Positions 53,258-62,186 of a stretch of DNA of 64,000 nt are shown one piece after another. The notes beneath the pieces were generated by a model. It saw only the letters and a program-made list of their open reading frames with translations, made no database searches and had not been told where the DNA came from. The position numbers were made by a program, and so were the translations under genes. The stretch is from Streptomyces sp. NBC_00414 (GTDB lineage Bacteria > Actinomycetota > Actinomycetes > Streptomycetales > Streptomycetaceae): contig NZ_CP107935.1 in NCBI RefSeq assembly GCF_036038375.1, positions 2,480,001 through 2,544,000 of the forward strand, in the 5' to 3' direction. Each line of letters begins with the position of its first letter. Position 1 is the stretch's first letter.

Positions 53258-53931
53258 ATCTCGAACTGCAGGAACTCAGCGGCACGTTCAGCGTGGCCGA
53301 CGTCGTGGCGGCGATGGCGCTCTCGTTCATCCTGTCCACGCTGATCGGTTACGTGTACCGGTACACGCACCGCAACGTCTCCTACAGCCAGTCCTACGTG
53401 CAGACCCTGGTCATCGTCGGCATGATCGTCGCCCTGATCATGCTGGTCGTCGGCTCGAACCTGGCCCGCGCGTTCTCCCTGGTGGGCGCCCTGTCCGTGG
53501 TCCGCTTCCGCAATGCGGTCAAGGAGACCCGCGACGTCGGCTTCATCTTCCTGGCCATGGCGATCGGCATGGCCTGCGGTGCCCGGTTCTACACGCTGGC
53601 CGCGGTCGGTGCCGTCGTCATCTGCACGGTCATCCTGGTGATGTTCAAGTTCAACTGGTTCGCGCTGAACGTGCAGCGCCAGGTCGTCAAGGTCCAGGTC
53701 CCGGCCGGCGAGGACTACACCCCGCAGATCCGTGACGTACTGATCAAGTACACCAGCGAGTTCGAGCTGGTGAGCACGGAGACGATCCGCGGCGGCGCGC
53801 TGAGCGAGATCTTCTACACCGTGCGTCTGAAGAAGGGCGCCGAACCCGGTGACCTGGTCAGCGCGCTGCAGGAACGCACGTCGGGTCAGCGCGTCACGGT
53901 CCTGACCGGCTACGACACCACGGACCTGTGA
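53254..53931 (+). CDS. DUF4956 membrane protein
   Basis: A 225-residue protein with four hydrophobic segments (residues 15-35, 48-65, 70-90 and 100-130) and a conserved GALSVVRFRNAVKETRDVGFIFLAMAIGMACGARF stretch of which only the pattern is cited here in part: SVVRFRN and ETRDVGF mark the family. A soluble C-terminal domain of about 80 residues (VPAGEDYTPQIRDVL ... RTSGQRVTVLTGY) follows. It overlaps both its neighbours (GTGA and TGATG). Members occur beside VTC and CotH genes in many bacteria, and may provide the membrane part of a polyphosphate or capsule-related system. Confidence 0.87.
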   Translation: MNLELQELSGTFSVADVVAAMALSFILSTLIGYVYRYTHRNVSYSQSYVQTLVIVGMIVALIMLVVGSNLARAFSLVGALSVVRFRNAVKETRDVGFIFLAMAIGMACGARFYTLAAVGAVVICTVILVMFKFNWFALNVQRQVVKVQVPAGEDYTPQIRDVLIKYTSEFELVSTETIRGGALSEIFYTVRLKKGAEPGDLVSALQERTSGQRVTVLTGYDTTDL

Positions 53932-55703
53932 TGAGCGGCGAGACCGGCGTGCGGCGCCGGCGGCGGTTGAAGGACCGGCTGCCCGTGAGGCTGCGCCATC
54001 ACTGGAAGCCGGCCGCGGCGCTGGGCGTCGGGCTCGCCACGATGGTCTGTTTCCTCGGCGACACGCGGATCTCCCCGTACGTCACGTCGTCGTCGCGGGT
54101 CGAGGCGGACGCCATCACCGACGACGTCGGGGGCACGGTGGACCTGTACGACACCGCGGTGGCGCACTCGGTCCAACTCACCTACCAGCAGGCCGACTTC
54201 GAAAAGATGATGAAGGAGTTCGAGGAGGACGGCACCAAGGACTACATCGAGGCCGACCTCGTGATCGACGGCGTCTACCTCAACGACGTCGGGATCCGCC
54301 TCAAGGGCAACTCCACCCTGTCGTCCCTGCGCGGCAACAAGGGCATGCCCGGTGGCGGCCGGGCCCTGCCCGATGCCGCGCAGGGCGCTCCGGCCGGCGC
54401 CGCCGGCGGAGCCGGAAGCCGGGACCGCGGCCAGAACCAGAACACGGGCGGCGGTCCCGGCACAGCCGGTGCGACCGGAGGCACGGACGACACAGCCGGT
54501 GCGGACGGCACAGCCGACGCGACCGGCGGCACAGCCGGTGCGACCGGTGCGGGCGGCGCAGGCGGCGGCGGTCGTGGTGGTGGCATGGTGCAGTTCGACC
54601 TGTCCGCCGAGAAGCCCGAGGAACTGCCTTTGCTCGTCAAGATCGACGAGTACGTCGAGGGCCGGGCCTACCAGGGCGAGCGGGAGATCTCCCTGCGCCC
54701 CGGCAGCAACGGCCAGGTGCCGGTCAACGAGGCGCTGTCCCTGTCGCTCACCGGGAAGAGCGGACAGAAGGCCGAGCGGTACGCCTTCACCGAGCTGAAG
54801 GTGAACAACAGGCCCGCCGCCACCCGCCTCATGGTCGAGGCGCCCGACACGGACTACGCCGATGACGTGGGCGACGGCAACGGGGTGCTCTACAAGGCGA
54901 GGGCGGGCAGCAGCTTCGAGTACCTCGGCGAGGACCCCAGCGAGTACGAGACTTCCTTCAGGCAGCTCAACAAGAAGGGCAGCCAGGACCTCGAACCGCT
55001 GATGAAGCTCATCAAGTGGGTCGACAGCGCCTCGGACGAGGAGTTCGCCCGTGACCTCGACCGGTACGTCGACGTCGAGTCGTTCGCCTCCTATGTCGCC
55101 TCGCAGAACCTGCTGCTGAACTTCGACGACATGGCCGGCCCGGGCAAGAACTATCTGCTCCGGTACGACCTGGACAGCAAGAAGTTCTCCGTCCTCGGCT
55201 GGGACTACAACCTCACCTTCAGCGGGGACACGGCGTCCGGGCCGGACGACTCGATCGGCATGGGCGGCGGCATGCCGGAAGAAATGCCCGAGGGTCTGCC
55301 AGAGGGAATGCCCGAAGGGGCTCCGGAAGGGATACCCGAGGGGGCTCCGGAAGGGATGCCCGAGGGGATGCCTGGTGGCGTCAACGGCGGCCAGGCGGCG
55401 CCCGGTCAGGAAGACCGTGCGAACGGGAACGCCGGCAGGGGTGGCCTCATGGCGGGGCACGCCCTGAAGACCAGGTTCCTGGCGGCCGACGCCCTCGACC
55501 CCGTCTACAAGAAGGCGTACCGGGAGCTGTACGAGGAGTTCTTCGGCTCGGGCACGGCGGCGAAGGAGCTGAAGGTCGTCGCGGAACAGGCACGCTCCGC
55601 GGGGGCCGACTCCGGGGAACTGGACACCGCAGTGACCAGCCTCACGAAGACCGTCACCGACCGCACCGAGGCCCTGGCCGAGGACAAGGAAGTGACCGGC
55701 TGA
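53931..55703 (+). CDS. CotH kinase family protein with repeat insertions
   Basis: A 590-residue exported protein, anchored by one membrane segment (residues 25-45). CotH is a secreted-protein kinase fold; core motifs include DVGIRLKGNSTL, YVEGRAYQGEREISLRPG, GPGKNYLLRYD and FSVLGWDYNLTF. Two inserts interrupt the fold: about 75 Gly/Ala/Thr-rich residues after position 140, and an xPEG tetrapeptide tandem (MPEG, LPEG, APEG, IPEG; eight or so copies) after position 445, ending in PGQEDRANGNAGRG. The C-terminal helix KVVAEQARSAGADSGELDTAV is charged. Start by TGATG overlap. Third gene of the cassette, followed by a terminator. Confidence 0.85.
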   Translation: MSGETGVRRRRRLKDRLPVRLRHHWKPAAALGVGLATMVCFLGDTRISPYVTSSSRVEADAITDDVGGTVDLYDTAVAHSVQLTYQQADFEKMMKEFEEDGTKDYIEADLVIDGVYLNDVGIRLKGNSTLSSLRGNKGMPGGGRALPDAAQGAPAGAAGGAGSRDRGQNQNTGGGPGTAGATGGTDDTAGADGTADATGGTAGATGAGGAGGGGRGGGMVQFDLSAEKPEELPLLVKIDEYVEGRAYQGEREISLRPGSNGQVPVNEALSLSLTGKSGQKAERYAFTELKVNNRPAATRLMVEAPDTDYADDVGDGNGVLYKARAGSSFEYLGEDPSEYETSFRQLNKKGSQDLEPLMKLIKWVDSASDEEFARDLDRYVDVESFASYVASQNLLLNFDDMAGPGKNYLLRYDLDSKKFSVLGWDYNLTFSGDTASGPDDSIGMGGGMPEEMPEGLPEGMPEGAPEGIPEGAPEGMPEGMPGGVNGGQAAPGQEDRANGNAGRGGLMAGHALKTRFLAADALDPVYKKAYRELYEEFFGSGTAAKELKVVAEQARSAGADSGELDTAVTSLTKTVTDRTEALAEDKEVTG

Positions 55704-55707
55704 GACC

Positions 55708-55756
55708 CCGGCATCCCGGGCCGCCCTTCCCCCGAGGGCGCCGCCCGGGATGCCGG
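55708..55756 (+). terminator. Terminator after the VTC/DUF4956/CotH operon
   Basis: CCGGCATCCCGGGC (55708-55721) pairs exactly with GCCCGGGATGCCGG (55743-55756). The loop itself folds into a GCCCT/AGGGC stem. It starts five bases after the cotH stop and separates the operon from the two-component genes. Confidence 0.85.
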
Positions 55757-55896
55757 CCCCGCCCCGGCGGCCCCGCGGTTCCTTCCGGGACACCACAGGT
55801 TCCCGGGACACCACAGGTTCGCCGTCTAGCATCGCGCCGCACGACCAGGACCCGCCCAGCCGCGGCTCCATCTGCCCGTACCACGAGGTGCCGACC

Positions 55897-56649
55897 GTGA
55901 TCGACCAGCCCAGCCCCCCGCGCACGCCCGTCGCCGGGCACACCGTCCTGGTCGTGGAGGACGATGCCAGCATCCGTACCCTGCTCACCTCCGTGCTCGG
56001 CGTGGCCGGGTATGCCGTGGCGAGCGCCGCCAGCGGTCAGGAAGCCATGTTCGAGGCCGGCAGCCGCAGGCCCCACCTGATCGTCCTGGACGTCATGCTG
56101 CCCGACACCGACGGCTTCCGGCTCACCCGTGACCTTCGCGCCCTGGGCATCTACACGCCCGTGCTCTTCCTCACCGCCCGGACCGGCGTCGAGGACCGCA
56201 TCATCGGTCTGAGCTCCGGCGGCGACGACTACGTCACCAAGCCCTTCCACGTCCAGGAGGTGTTGCTGCGCATCCGCGCCATCCTGCGCCGCAGCAACGC
56301 GCCCGCCTCCACCACCGGGGCCGGCCCGCCCCTGCGCTACGCCGACCTCACCCTGGACGAGACCACCCACGAGGTACGGCGGGGGAACCGGCCGCTGAAG
56401 CTGTCGCCGACCGAGTTCCGGCTCCTGGCCTGTCTGCTGGCCCACCCCGAGCGCGTTCTTGAGAAGGCCGAGATCCTGCAGCAGGTCTGGAAATACGGCT
56501 TCTCCGGCGACACCCGTATCGTCGACACCTACATCAAGAACCTGCGCCGCAAGATCGACCACGATCCGCCCGCGCTGATCCACACGGTGCGCGGGGTGGG
56601 GTACTGCCTGCGGCTGCCGCGCGGCGAGACGCACCCGGCCGACCGATGA
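55897..56649 (+). CDS. OmpR/PhoB-type response regulator
   Basis: A 250-residue regulator. The receiver domain has the acidic pair in VVEDDASIRT, phosphoacceptor Asp65 in LIVLDVMLPDTDG, and Lys in YVTKPFHVQE. The C-terminal winged helix is KLSPTEFRLLACLLAHPERVLEKAEILQQVW and DTRIVDTYIKNLRRKI. GAGGTG lies 6 bases before the GTG start. Its stop overlaps the histidine kinase start by four bases, so the pair works together. The genes it controls are unknown; the adjacent VTC cassette is a candidate. Confidence 0.92.
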   Translation: MIDQPSPPRTPVAGHTVLVVEDDASIRTLLTSVLGVAGYAVASAASGQEAMFEAGSRRPHLIVLDVMLPDTDGFRLTRDLRALGIYTPVLFLTARTGVEDRIIGLSSGGDDYVTKPFHVQEVLLRIRAILRRSNAPASTTGAGPPLRYADLTLDETTHEVRRGNRPLKLSPTEFRLLACLLAHPERVLEKAEILQQVWKYGFSGDTRIVDTYIKNLRRKIDHDPPALIHTVRGVGYCLRLPRGETHPADR

Positions 56650-58244
56650 GCTGGTCCCGCCGACTGCGCCCGCGCTCCCTGCGCAGCCGTATCGTCCTGA
56701 TCGCCGGTCTGCTCGCCACCAGTGCCGTCCTGCTGTGCCAGCTCGCGGGACTGACCGTGCTGCGCGGCTGGCTCACCGACCAGGTCGACGACCGGCTCTC
56801 CCATTTCCGGCCTCCCCAGCGCCTCTACGAGGACATCGCCGACAACAGAACGCTGCGGCCGCAGCCCGCGGACGACGCCCTTCCCTCGGACTACCGCGTC
56901 TACTTCTACGACGCGGACGGAAAGCTGCTGCGCACCTCCCTGGGAAGCAGCACCGGTCCCGGCCCCGGCCTCCCGCGGCGGGCAGCCGACCTGCACCTGA
57001 CCACCGGGCGGCCGACCACCCTCCCGGCCGAGGACGACGCCGGGGGCTCCGGCTGGCGAGTGATCGCCCTCTCGGGACCCGATCGCATGCGGGCCGTGAT
57101 CGCCCTGCCACTGGACACCGTGGACGGCGCCACCACCAAACTCCTGTGGCTCAGCCTCGGCCTCGGCAGCGCCGTCGCTGTAGGAGTCGTCACCCTCGGG
57201 AACGCCGCCGTCCGCCTCGGACTGCGCCCGCTCACCCGTGTCGAACACACCGCCCAGCACATCACCGACGGCGCCGTGGAACTGAACGTCCCCGTGACGG
57301 ACCCGGACACCGAGGTCGGCCGCCTAGGCATGGCCCTCAACACCATGCTCGACCGCCTGCGCACCGCCCTGCGCCACACCGAGACCTCCGAGGCTCAGCT
57401 GCGCCACTTCATGGCCGACGCCGGACACGAACTGCGCACTCCGCTCACCGCCATCCAGGGCTTCGCCGAACTCCTCCTCGACGAACCCGACATGCCCGGC
57501 CGGCGGCGCCGGGAGGCCCACACCCTGATCGCCCACAACGCCGGCCGCATGAGCCGTCTCGTCGACGACCTGTTCCTCCTCGCCAAACTCGGCGACACCC
57601 CCATGACCCACCGGGAACCCGTCGACCTCCTCTCCCTGGTGGCCGACGCCATCGCCAACACCGCGATCCGCCACCCCCACCGGGCCATCACCCTGGAGCC
57701 GCTCCCGGCGCACCCCGCCGGCCCCGAACGCGATCTCGATGTCATCGAGACACCCGGCGACCCCCACCAACTCGCCCAGATACTGGGCAATCTGCTGTCC
57801 AACGCCTGCGCCCACACCCCTGCCGACTGCGGCGTCCACGTCCGTATCGGCAGCGCCCGCACCCCGGTCGGCACAGGCTTCGGCAGCGGCCGGCCCCTGC
57901 CGCCCGGCACACCCGTCTCGGTCATCGAGGTGGCCGACCATGGCCCCGGCATCAGGCCCGACGAGGCTCCTCAGGTCTTCGACCGCTTCTTCCGCGCCAC
58001 GCCCCTCGACCCGCCCGCCCCACCGAACCCCGACGCCGCCGGCTACCGACCCGGCTCCGGCCGCGAACCCGGTTCCGGCCTCGGACTGGCCATCGCCGCC
58101 GCCATCGCCACGGCCCACGGCGGACGCCTCGAACTGGACAACCGCCCCGGCGACGGCTGCACCTTCCGCCTGCTCCTGCCCGAACCGACGACCAGGCCGG
58201 CCGACACCGGGGCGGCGGAGGGCTTTGTAAAGCCCCTTTCCTAA
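56646..58244 (+). CDS. Sensor histidine kinase
   Basis: A 532-residue membrane kinase. Two membrane segments (residues 16-38 and 165-190) flank an extracellular sensor of about 120 residues. A HAMP domain (RPLTRVEHTAQHITDG) follows, then the H-box FMADAGHELRTPLTAIQGFAELL (His261), N-box ILGNLLSNACAHT, and G1/F/G2 boxes (EVADHGPGIRPDEAPQVFDRFF, GSGLGLAIAAAIATAHGG). It is transcribed with the response regulator by ATGA overlap. The end of the gene contains overlapping hairpins. Confidence 0.92.
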   Translation: MSWSRRLRPRSLRSRIVLIAGLLATSAVLLCQLAGLTVLRGWLTDQVDDRLSHFRPPQRLYEDIADNRTLRPQPADDALPSDYRVYFYDADGKLLRTSLGSSTGPGPGLPRRAADLHLTTGRPTTLPAEDDAGGSGWRVIALSGPDRMRAVIALPLDTVDGATTKLLWLSLGLGSAVAVGVVTLGNAAVRLGLRPLTRVEHTAQHITDGAVELNVPVTDPDTEVGRLGMALNTMLDRLRTALRHTETSEAQLRHFMADAGHELRTPLTAIQGFAELLLDEPDMPGRRRREAHTLIAHNAGRMSRLVDDLFLLAKLGDTPMTHREPVDLLSLVADAIANTAIRHPHRAITLEPLPAHPAGPERDLDVIETPGDPHQLAQILGNLLSNACAHTPADCGVHVRIGSARTPVGTGFGSGRPLPPGTPVSVIEVADHGPGIRPDEAPQVFDRFFRATPLDPPAPPNPDAAGYRPGSGREPGSGLGLAIAAAIATAHGGRLELDNRPGDGCTFRLLLPEPTTRPADTGAAEGFVKPLS

Positions 58245-58248
58245 GGGG
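58220..58248 (+). terminator. Two overlapping hairpins at the end of the kinase gene
   Basis: GGGCTTTGTAAAGCCC (58220-58235) and CCCCTTTCCTAAGGGG (58233-58248) share three bases, so only one can form at a time. The kinase stop codon lies within the second. Together they look like a terminator with an alternative fold. Confidence 0.5.
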
Positions 58249-58339
58249 TTGTCGAACGAGCCCCGCGGTCATAGCCTTGCGCGGCGCCGGAGCCGTCGGG
58301 TTCCGCCATGGGCTGGAGGGACCGAGGGGGCACGTTCTG

Positions 58340-59569
58340 GTGAAGCGCACATCCCGCGACATCCGCACCGCGAACCGCTACGGGGTGCTGCGCCAGATCA
58401 TCGCCCATTCACCCACGTCCCGTCAGGAGCTGGCCGCCGCGACCGGGCTGAGCATCGCCACGGTCGCCACCCTCGTCGGGGAACTGCTCGACCTCGGGAT
58501 GCTGACCGAGGTCGGCTTCGAGGACTCCGCGGGGGGCCGCCCGCGGGGACTCGTGGCCGTCAACGCGTCGGGGGGCGCGCTGATCGGCGTCGACATCGCG
58601 GAGACGTACGTCCGTGTCGAGCTGTTCGATCTCGCGCTGGACGTGCTGGCCCGTGCCGACGAGGACATGCGCCCCGGCGAGATCCGCCCGGAGCAGGTCG
58701 TCGGGCATGTCGCCTCGGCCGTCGGCTCGGTGGTCGCGCAGGCCGGGATCGAGGGCGCTCGCGTCCTCGGGGTGGGCGTCAGCGTGCCGGGGCAGGTGGA
58801 CCGCGAGTCCGGCGTCTCGGAGTACGCGCCGAACTGGGACTGGCACGACGTGCCGCTGCTCGACCTGCTCGCGGAGCACATCGCGTACCCCCTCCATCTG
58901 GACAACCCGCTGCGCGCCTGCGCGGTCGCCGAGCTGTGGTTCGGGGCCGCGCGCGGGCGCGGCGACGCCGTGGTGGTGAACCTCGGTACGGGCGTCGGCG
59001 CCGGACTCGTCCTGGGCGGCGGGCTGCACCGCGGTGTCAGCAACAGCGCGGGCGAGTGGGGCCACACCACCCTCGTACTGGACGGGCGGCTGTGCCACTG
59101 CGGCAACCACGGGTGCGTGGAGACGTATGTCGGGGCGCCCGGAATCATGCTGAACCTGCGGGAGTCGAGCCCCGACAGCACGCTGCTGCACGCCGAGGAC
59201 CAGACGGCCACGATCGACGCGCTCGCACGCGGGGTCGCCGCCCAGGACCCGGTGGCCGTCGCGGTCGTCCGGGACACCGCGCGCTATCTCGGCGCCGCCA
59301 TCGCCGACCTGGTGAATCTCCTCAACCCCGAGGTGGTCGTGCTCAGCAGCTGGGTCGCGGCCGCCCTCGGCGAGCCGCTGCTGCGGGAGGTGCGCGCGGC
59401 CGTGGCCCGGCGCGCGCTGAAACGGCCGCTGGCCGGCACCGAGATCGTCCTCTCCCCCATTCCCACGGACCCGGTCTGCCTGGGCGCGGCGACGTTCGCG
59501 CTCGAAGGAGCCCTCAGCTCGGTGGGCCTCCGGCCCGCGAAGCCACGGCGTGGTGCGAAGTCCGGCTGA
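58340..59569 (+). CDS. ROK family regulator
   Basis: A 409-residue repressor of the NagC/XylR class. Residues 1-75 contain the HTH (RYGVLRQIIAHSPTSRQELAAATGLSIATVATLVGELLDLG). The rest is the sugar-kinase-like fold with VVVNLGTGVGAGLVL, the zinc site HCGNHGCVETY, and the ATP-binding-like DLVNLLNPEVVVLSS. Genes for ABC sugar importers and a glycosidase follow, which it likely controls. The GTG start has GAGGGGG upstream. It lies 344 bases before the importer genes, with an operator-like region between. Confidence 0.92.
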   Translation: MKRTSRDIRTANRYGVLRQIIAHSPTSRQELAAATGLSIATVATLVGELLDLGMLTEVGFEDSAGGRPRGLVAVNASGGALIGVDIAETYVRVELFDLALDVLARADEDMRPGEIRPEQVVGHVASAVGSVVAQAGIEGARVLGVGVSVPGQVDRESGVSEYAPNWDWHDVPLLDLLAEHIAYPLHLDNPLRACAVAELWFGAARGRGDAVVVNLGTGVGAGLVLGGGLHRGVSNSAGEWGHTTLVLDGRLCHCGNHGCVETYVGAPGIMLNLRESSPDSTLLHAEDQTATIDALARGVAAQDPVAVAVVRDTARYLGAAIADLVNLLNPEVVVLSSWVAAALGEPLLREVRAAVARRALKRPLAGTEIVLSPIPTDPVCLGAATFALEGALSSVGLRPAKPRRGAKSG

Positions 59570-59913
59570 GCGCCGCCCCCTCCCGGAGCCGTACCGCACC
59601 GTCTGTGTGACGACCGCGCTGGCCGACCACGGCGACCATGTGCGCCCGCAAATCCGACATCGGTCCGGCCTGGCCCTGACAGCGTCCGGCCGTTGGGGGT
59701 CAACGACATCGGACCCTTTGATGCATGGCCTGCACACCTTTGCGTCCGGCATCCCGGACACCGCACAACGCTTCGAACAGACTTCGTCCAACCCCTTGCC
59801 GAAGCATTAGCCGAAGGTTAACGTCCCGCACCGCACAGCGATTTCGAGGCGCAGCCGTACCCGGACCACACCCGTACTCGGATCACAGCCGTACTCAAGA
59901 CAAGGACGTCAGA
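59570..59913 (+). promoter_or_regulatory. Control region of the ABC/GH2 operon
   Basis: No gene is seen in these 344 bases. GCCGAAG occurs twice, 11 bases apart (59799-59805 and 59810-59816), facing an inverted CTTCG pair at 59771 and 59782. This symmetrical set, about 100 bases before the binding-protein ATG, is the best candidate for a ROK operator. The repeat CCGTACTC/CCGTACCC occurs three times just before the ribosome site. Confidence 0.45.
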
Positions 59914-61179
59914 ATGTCGGCACTGAGCAGCAGAAACTGGGATCGTCGTTCCGTACTGCGGGCCACCGCGGGCCTCGCCGCCCTGGGCCCGCTCGCCGCC
60001 TGTGGCGGCAACACCGGCCGTGAGGGCGGCGGCAGTTCGGGCAAGAGCCTCGTGCAGTACTTCCACGCGTACGGCGAGGCCGGTACGCAGGAGGCGATCA
60101 AGCGGTACGCCAAGGCCTACGACGAGGCCCGTGTGACCACTCAGTGGATCACCGGCACCAACTTCGAGAGCAAGCTGTTCTCGTCGCTGCTCACCGACAA
60201 CGCGCCGGACGTCTTCGAGTTCCACCCGCAGCTCCAGCTGATCAAGAGCGGTCAGGTGGCTCCGCTGGACGACATCATCGGCCCGGTCAAGGACGACTTC
60301 AATCCGGCGGACATCACGTCGCACACGGTCGACGGCAAGGTCTACGGCGTCCGCATGATCGACGACCCGCAGTTCTTCTTCTACCGCAAGTCGCTTCTGG
60401 AGAAGGCGGGCGTGGAGGTCCCCCAGACGCTCGAAGAGCTGGCCGAGGCGGCCGACAAGCTCACCACCGACAAGGTCAAGGGCCTGTTCCTCGGGAACAA
60501 CATGGTGTCGACGAACTACGCCCTGGTGTGGGCGGCCGGCGCCGACCAGCTGAACGACAAGAACGAGATCGCCTACCACACCGACGACGTGGCCGCGGCG
60601 CTGAAGGTGTACCGCAGGATGTTCACGAGCGGCCATCTGCTCCTGGACGCCCCCGCCGACTACTGGGACCCCTCGGCCCTCGTCCAGGGCCTCACCGCGA
60701 TCCAGTGGTGCGGCATGTGGGCCATGCCCGTGATGCAGAAGGCCCTCGGCGACGACCTCGGCGTCTTCCCCTTCCCCTCGGCGGCCTCCGGTGCCAAGCC
60801 CGCTGTCTACAACGGCGGTTGGTCCATGTTCGTCAACGCCAAGGGCAAGAACGTGGACCTGGCCAAGGAGTACGTGAAGTGGCTCTGGATCGACCAGAAG
60901 AAGTACCAGGAGGACTGGGCGCTCAGCTACGGCTTCCACATACCGCCGCGCACCTCGCTCGCCGCGTCCGCCACCAAGCTCAAGTCGGGTCTGCCCGCTG
61001 AGGGCGTCAAGCTCTTCACCGAATACGGGCGCTTCGACAACATCTCCTGGACCCAGGCGATGATCACCGCGCTGGAGGAAGTGATCGCCAACTCGGTGCG
61101 CAAGGGCATGGATCCGGAGAAGGCCCTCGACGCGGCGGACGTGAAGGTCGACCGCGAACTCAAGAAGCTGTTCGGATAG
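59914..61179 (+). CDS. Sugar ABC transporter substrate-binding lipoprotein
   Basis: A 421-residue family 1 solute-binding protein with a Tat-type signal (WDRRSVLRATAG) and lipobox PLAAC (Cys30), so it may be exported folded and lipid-anchored. QYFHAYGEAGTQEAIKRYAKAYDE starts the mature domain. AAGGA lies 8 bases before the ATG. It is followed by two permeases and a GH2 enzyme, so its ligand is probably a galactoside or another oligosaccharide. Confidence 0.92.
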   Translation: MSALSSRNWDRRSVLRATAGLAALGPLAACGGNTGREGGGSSGKSLVQYFHAYGEAGTQEAIKRYAKAYDEARVTTQWITGTNFESKLFSSLLTDNAPDVFEFHPQLQLIKSGQVAPLDDIIGPVKDDFNPADITSHTVDGKVYGVRMIDDPQFFFYRKSLLEKAGVEVPQTLEELAEAADKLTTDKVKGLFLGNNMVSTNYALVWAAGADQLNDKNEIAYHTDDVAAALKVYRRMFTSGHLLLDAPADYWDPSALVQGLTAIQWCGMWAMPVMQKALGDDLGVFPFPSAASGAKPAVYNGGWSMFVNAKGKNVDLAKEYVKWLWIDQKKYQEDWALSYGFHIPPRTSLAASATKLKSGLPAEGVKLFTEYGRFDNISWTQAMITALEEVIANSVRKGMDPEKALDAADVKVDRELKKLFG

Positions 61180-61220
61180 GCCGGTGGTCAACGGACAACG
61201 GGCAGGAGACAGGCAGCGGC

Positions 61221-62186
61221 ATGTCGACCACCACGACGCGTGACGCCACCCGCCCCGCCCCGGCGGAGGTTCCCGGGGCCGGGCGGCGGCGAAAGGGCGT
61301 GCGGGGCAGCACGCTCAGCTTCTGGATCTTCACCGGGCCGTTCCTCATCGGCCTGGTGATCTTCGTCTACATCCCCATCGGGTGGAGTGCCTGGCTCAGC
61401 TTCTTCGAGGCGCGCTACACGGTCACCCCCGACAAGTTCGTCGGCTTCGAAAACTACGAACTGATGCTGACGAACGGCGACTTCACCGGTTCGCTCGTCA
61501 CGTTCACCGTCTTCGCCGCGATCATCGTGCCGGTCACCTGGGCCCTCTCGCTGGGCCTGGCGCTGATGGTGCACCGGCTGCGCTTCATGCAGGCGTTCTT
61601 CCGGTCGGTCTTCTTCCTGCCGACGGCGTGCAGCTTCGTCGCCGCCTCGCTGATCTGGAAGATGTCCCTCTTCAGCGGCGTCCGCTTCGGCATGATGAAC
61701 ACGGTCCTCGGCTGGTTCGGGGTGGAGAACATCGCCTGGCTGGCGGACCCGAACCCGCCCTGGTACTGGCTGGTCATCGTCAGTGTCCGCCTGTGGCTCC
61801 AGGCCGGCTTCTACATGATCCTGTTCCTGGCCGCCCTGCAGAACATCCCGCCCGAGCTGTACGAGGCCGCCGCGATCGACGGTGCCAGGCCGGGCTGGCA
61901 GACCTTCCGCCACATCACCCTGCCCCAGCTGCGGGCCACCTCGACGGCCGTGATCCTGCTGCTGCTCGTGGCCGCGTACCAGGCGTTCGACGAGTTCTTC
62001 AATCTGCTCTCCAAGACGACGTGGGGGCGCCCGCCCCTCGTCGAGCTGTACTACACGGCTCTGGGCGACGACCAGGACTACGGTGCCGGCAGTGCGGGCG
62101 CGGTCATCCTGACCCTGCTGATCTGCATGGTGACCCTGCTCCAGGGCAGGTTCCTGGGCTTCGGAAGGGGTGACGACTCCAAGTGA
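61221..62186 (+). CDS. Carbohydrate ABC transporter permease (MalF type)
   Basis: A 321-residue permease with six membrane segments and an EAA loop (YEAAAIDGARPGWQTFRHI). The N-terminal RRRKGVRGS is a positive-inside signal. AGGAG is about 13 bases upstream of the start used, so spacing is loose. Its stop overlaps the start of the next permease (GTGA). Confidence 0.92.
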   Translation: MSTTTTRDATRPAPAEVPGAGRRRKGVRGSTLSFWIFTGPFLIGLVIFVYIPIGWSAWLSFFEARYTVTPDKFVGFENYELMLTNGDFTGSLVTFTVFAAIIVPVTWALSLGLALMVHRLRFMQAFFRSVFFLPTACSFVAASLIWKMSLFSGVRFGMMNTVLGWFGVENIAWLADPNPPWYWLVIVSVRLWLQAGFYMILFLAALQNIPPELYEAAAIDGARPGWQTFRHITLPQLRATSTAVILLLLVAAYQAFDEFFNLLSKTTWGRPPLVELYYTALGDDQDYGAGSAGAVILTLLICMVTLLQGRFLGFGRGDDSK

